The position numbers and the translations under genes are program-made. Positions 5,842-7,767 of a DNA stretch of 7,767 nucleotides are shown piece by piece. The notes beneath the pieces are model-generated. The model saw only the letters and a program-made list of their open reading frames with translations. It searched no databases and was not told where the DNA came from. The DNA is from Bacteroidales bacterium. GTDB taxonomy: Bacteria > Bacteroidota > Bacteroidia > Bacteroidales > GCA-2748055. Positions within the stretch are counted from its first letter, which is position 1. Each line of letters begins with the position of its first letter. Location of the stretch: contig JANTFK010000141.1 in assembly GCA_024763595.1 (NCBI GenBank), forward strand, positions 1 through 7,767. The letters run 5' to 3'.

Positions 5842-7473
5842 TTAAAAACCATAATTTATACCCATTCTCAGCGTGCCTGTCTGCCCGTGATATTCGTCCG
5901 GTGTCCAGCGATCCAGGTATTCCTGTTCACCGGTCACATTTCTCCATTCATATCCAAGCCGCAGGTAGAGATCATTTACAACCTGCATGGTCGCCAGGAT
6001 ACCCGCACGGGTCGAGTTCCACACAACGGGTTCAAGAGGTTCAATACCGGTTCTTGGCATGGTGCCCAGCGCAGTGTGATCCGGACCTTTGAGGGAGCGG
6101 TTAAAATAAGCTTTAACCTGCAGGGTCCGGAATGGCCTGTATGCCATACCCAGGTAGAGATCCTTTGCATTGTCCTCCAGGTAGTGCCCCAGGTTATACC
6201 GGTTCGATTCAAAGGTTGTAGTAGGCACATTGTGCATAAATACCAGGGCATTGCTCCAGGTGTACTCCGCCAGCAGTGTAAGATCCGGAATAATCGCCGA
6301 GGACACACCAGCTTTGTAGGAGACAAAGTTATGTTCTGTATCATTGAGGATCCGGTCAGCTGCCACCTCATCCAGGAACACCGTTCCATAGAGGTGGAAA
6401 CCCCGGATATTCCTGGAGGAGAGTGCAAGGAACAGCTGTGAGTTCATATTGTCAATGCGGGCATCCAGGGTATGATTAACGGGCTTATAGAAAGCCACCG
6501 GTAGCAAATAGGCCAGGTGGGGATACCGGTAATCATAAATGATGGAGTTTCCAACGGAGAGCTGGAGCCCTTTGTAAGGAATAAAGGTAAACATGTTTGC
6601 AGCCATGTATTTGGGATGATATACCTCCCGGTAATCTGTCCCGTAGGCATTGGAAGTATAGAAGGAGAGCGTGGAATCGACCACTTCGGATACCAGGGCA
6701 CCATGCACATAAGTAAACCGGAACCATTTTGCCGGGTTCATGGAGAGCTCCAACCTGGGAAATGCGGGTGTGCGGCCGGAAAAGATATTGGCCCCGGCGT
6801 TATTCTCACCCCAGGAGAACTGCCCCATGATGAGTCCCACATGGCCCCACTTCCATCCGTAGGTGATACCTCCCCGTAACTCCCAGTAGTCCCGCTGCCC
6901 ACCTGAAACAATCTTGATGTTTGATCCCCCAATACGCTGGTTCATGAAATCCCTTGCCGTGAGTTCGGTGGACTCATGGTTATCCCTGAAAGAGGCCCAG
7001 ACGCCGAACTTTCCCGCATAGGACCAGGCCTCCACTCCGTTCCACCAGTGAGAGAAGGAACCATTGCCGTTTACCCACATATCTGAACCCAGGATGGGAT
7101 TGACGGTCATCCGGAACATGGAATCCCGGTAGTAGAATAGATCAAACCGTTTGTCCCCGTGATTATCCATCCATAACCAGCTTGTAGCCGGAGGTTGGGC
7201 AGCGAGGTGATTCAGCTCTTTCCGGTAGTCCCTGAGGTAGAAATCCAGTTCAGCCTGTTGCCGGGCATTCAGCACCGACCGGGATGAATCGGCTGCAACC
7301 AGTTTTCCGGCAATCTCCTGCCTGGAGAAAGGCTTCACCAGCGAATAGAGGTCGATCACTTTTTCGGACGCCAGTTCATCCAGGAAGAGATAGATACCCC
7401 GGTTGGCAATATCTGCCGGCACATACTGTGCATGGAGCGTTGTGATCCCGCCAATACAGCATAGTACCAACAC
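5842..7473 (-). CDS. Capsule-assembly Wzi family outer-membrane protein
   Basis: The mature product begins AQYVPADIANRGIYLFLDEL, followed by KVIDLYSLVKPFSRQEIA. This matches the N-terminal pattern of Bacteroidota Wzi-family proteins, where 'yvP.....Y..ld.L...g.i.....rPysr.eia' is typical. The rest (about 520 residues) is rich in alternating aromatic strands such as HNFVSYKAGVSSAIIPDLTL and DLYLGMAYRPFRTLQVKAYF. It ends GTLRMGINYGF, a closing beta-strand with terminal Phe as in outer-membrane barrels. In Escherichia coli, Wzi binds group 1 capsule to the surface; here the polysaccharide is unknown. Coordinates use the first standard start, GTG at 7473, but that start cuts the signal peptide to LVLCCIGGITTLHAQ with no basic residues. 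The frame runs open upstream through KKRPLTSRTRW, so the true start is probably the ATT at 7512-7510 (556 residues). The gene sits between an unrecognised gene and cysC, all minus. Confidence 0.82.
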   Translation of the reverse strand: MLVLCCIGGITTLHAQYVPADIANRGIYLFLDELASEKVIDLYSLVKPFSRQEIAGKLVAADSSRSVLNARQQAELDFYLRDYRKELNHLAAQPPATSWLWMDNHGDKRFDLFYYRDSMFRMTVNPILGSDMWVNGNGSFSHWWNGVEAWSYAGKFGVWASFRDNHESTELTARDFMNQRIGGSNIKIVSGGQRDYWELRGGITYGWKWGHVGLIMGQFSWGENNAGANIFSGRTPAFPRLELSMNPAKWFRFTYVHGALVSEVVDSTLSFYTSNAYGTDYREVYHPKYMAANMFTFIPYKGLQLSVGNSIIYDYRYPHLAYLLPVAFYKPVNHTLDARIDNMNSQLFLALSSRNIRGFHLYGTVFLDEVAADRILNDTEHNFVSYKAGVSSAIIPDLTLLAEYTWSNALVFMHNVPTTTFESNRYNLGHYLEDNAKDLYLGMAYRPFRTLQVKAYFNRSLKGPDHTALGTMPRTGIEPLEPVVWNSTRAGILATMQVVNDLYLRLGYEWRNVTGEQEYLDRWTPDEYHGQTGTLRMGINYGF

Positions 7474-7512
7474 AAGCCACCGGGTACGCGATGTTAACGG
7501 TCGCTTTTTAAT
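7474..7512 (-). other. Likely missing N-terminus of the Wzi-family protein (ATT start)
   Basis: In frame with the Wzi gene, 7512-7474 encodes ATT then KKRPLTSRTRWL. Joined to VLVLCCIGGITTLHAQ this makes an ideal signal peptide: basic n-region, hydrophobic core, and a cleavage site before AQ. No ATG, GTG or TTG occurs in frame between here and the preceding gene, and the upstream bases are A-rich (AATTGAAACAAAC), as is usual before Bacteroidota starts. ATT is a rare but known start codon; a mutated ATG is the alternative. Confidence 0.6.
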
Positions 7513-7556
7513 GTTTGTTTCAATTTGCTTAAATATAATATATATTTTTTTGATTC

Positions 7557-7767
7557 TTAACGGTATAACAGGCTGGCATTCCCAATCCAGGCAATCTCTC
7601 CCTGTTCCTGGTCGATCAGCCCCTGTACCTCTTCCGGCGCCGTTCTGACGGCACCCATCAACCGGCAGGTCTCATCATCCAGTGAAGTAACAAAGTGTAT
7701 GCGGATACGTTTTGATTTCTGCAGCATCGCCAGTGCGGTACCCGCGTTGTTCCTGTACCTGACTTCC
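7557..7767 (-). CDS. C-terminal end of an unrecognised protein, possibly LarA/DUF2088-like (cut by window edge)
   Basis: An open minus frame enters from the right edge and ends with TAA at 7559-7557, giving 69 visible residues. It reads EVRYRNNAGTALAMLQKSKR, then IRIHFVTSLDDETCRLMGAV, RTAPEEVQGLIDQEQGEIAW and IGNASLLYR. The layout of a beta-strand ending in S, then 'D.e..rlmG...a.t.eEv..li', then a strand before 'aSLly', faintly recalls the C-terminal part of nickel-dependent lactate racemase-like (LarA, DUF2088) proteins. This is a weak, memory-based resemblance and the gene should be treated as unidentified. Its stop lies 44 bases before the proposed ATT start of the Wzi gene, so the two could be co-transcribed. 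Coding character is good throughout (no stops, balanced composition). Confidence 0.65.
   Translation of the reverse strand, partial: EVRYRNNAGTALAMLQKSKRIRIHFVTSLDDETCRLMGAVRTAPEEVQGLIDQEQGEIAWIGNASLLYR

Noticed and set aside
5779..6441. Plus-strand open frame of 220 codons opposite the Wzi gene
   Set aside because: Long, but antisense to a recognised outer-membrane protein; it contains no motif and no ribosome site that I can see.

Overview
This window most likely comes from the chromosome of a member of the Bacteroidota, probably Bacteroidales or Marinilabiliales-like. The evidence is a TAnnTTTG-type promoter, a type IX secretion (T9SS) type B-like C-terminal domain, a BspA-type leucine-rich-repeat protein, a Wzi-family outer-membrane protein, and an adenylylsulfate kinase with the Bacteroidota-style N-terminus. 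No rRNA, tRNA or CRISPR array was found.

Left part (1-1120). This stretch looks AT-richer than the rest and is accessory in character. It holds the 5' end of a secreted BspA-like LRR protein gene running off the left edge (minus strand). A perfect 11-bp tandem repeat lies just upstream of that gene. Beyond it is a decayed transposase gene of the IS701/DDE_5 type, recognisable in three blocks with two stop codons, at least one frame change and an internal deletion. The last 200 bases before position 1121 hold nothing certain.

Middle (1121-5072). A DUF354 family gene (glycosyltransferase-like fold, minus) is divergent from cysQ (plus), with 74 bp between the start codons. Downstream of cysQ is an imperfect hairpin, then an ECF sigma factor gene. 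One base later comes a gene whose product looks like an anti-sigma factor N-terminus with one membrane segment, a Glu/Gln-rich linker, a PKD domain, a second beta-sandwich-like region, and a T9SS type B/gliding-motility-like C-terminal domain. The sigma gene and this gene look like a regulator pair.

Right part (5167-7767, all minus). Reading leftwards from the right edge, the order is the 3' end of an unrecognised gene (possibly LarA-like), a Wzi-family outer-membrane barrel gene, and cysC. The gaps are small enough for co-transcription.

How they fit together (inference). CysC makes PAPS, and CysQ clears PAP, the by-product left when PAPS is used. With a Wzi-like protein and a DUF354 protein next to them, and no sulfite or PAPS reductase in view, the cluster fits sulfation of a surface polysaccharide at least as well as cysteine synthesis. 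The sigma/anti-sigma-like pair sits between the two sulfate genes and may sense something at the cell surface. The observations I rate highest are that membrane-anchored fusion and the missing standard start codon of the Wzi gene, whose signal peptide only becomes complete if translation starts at an ATT.
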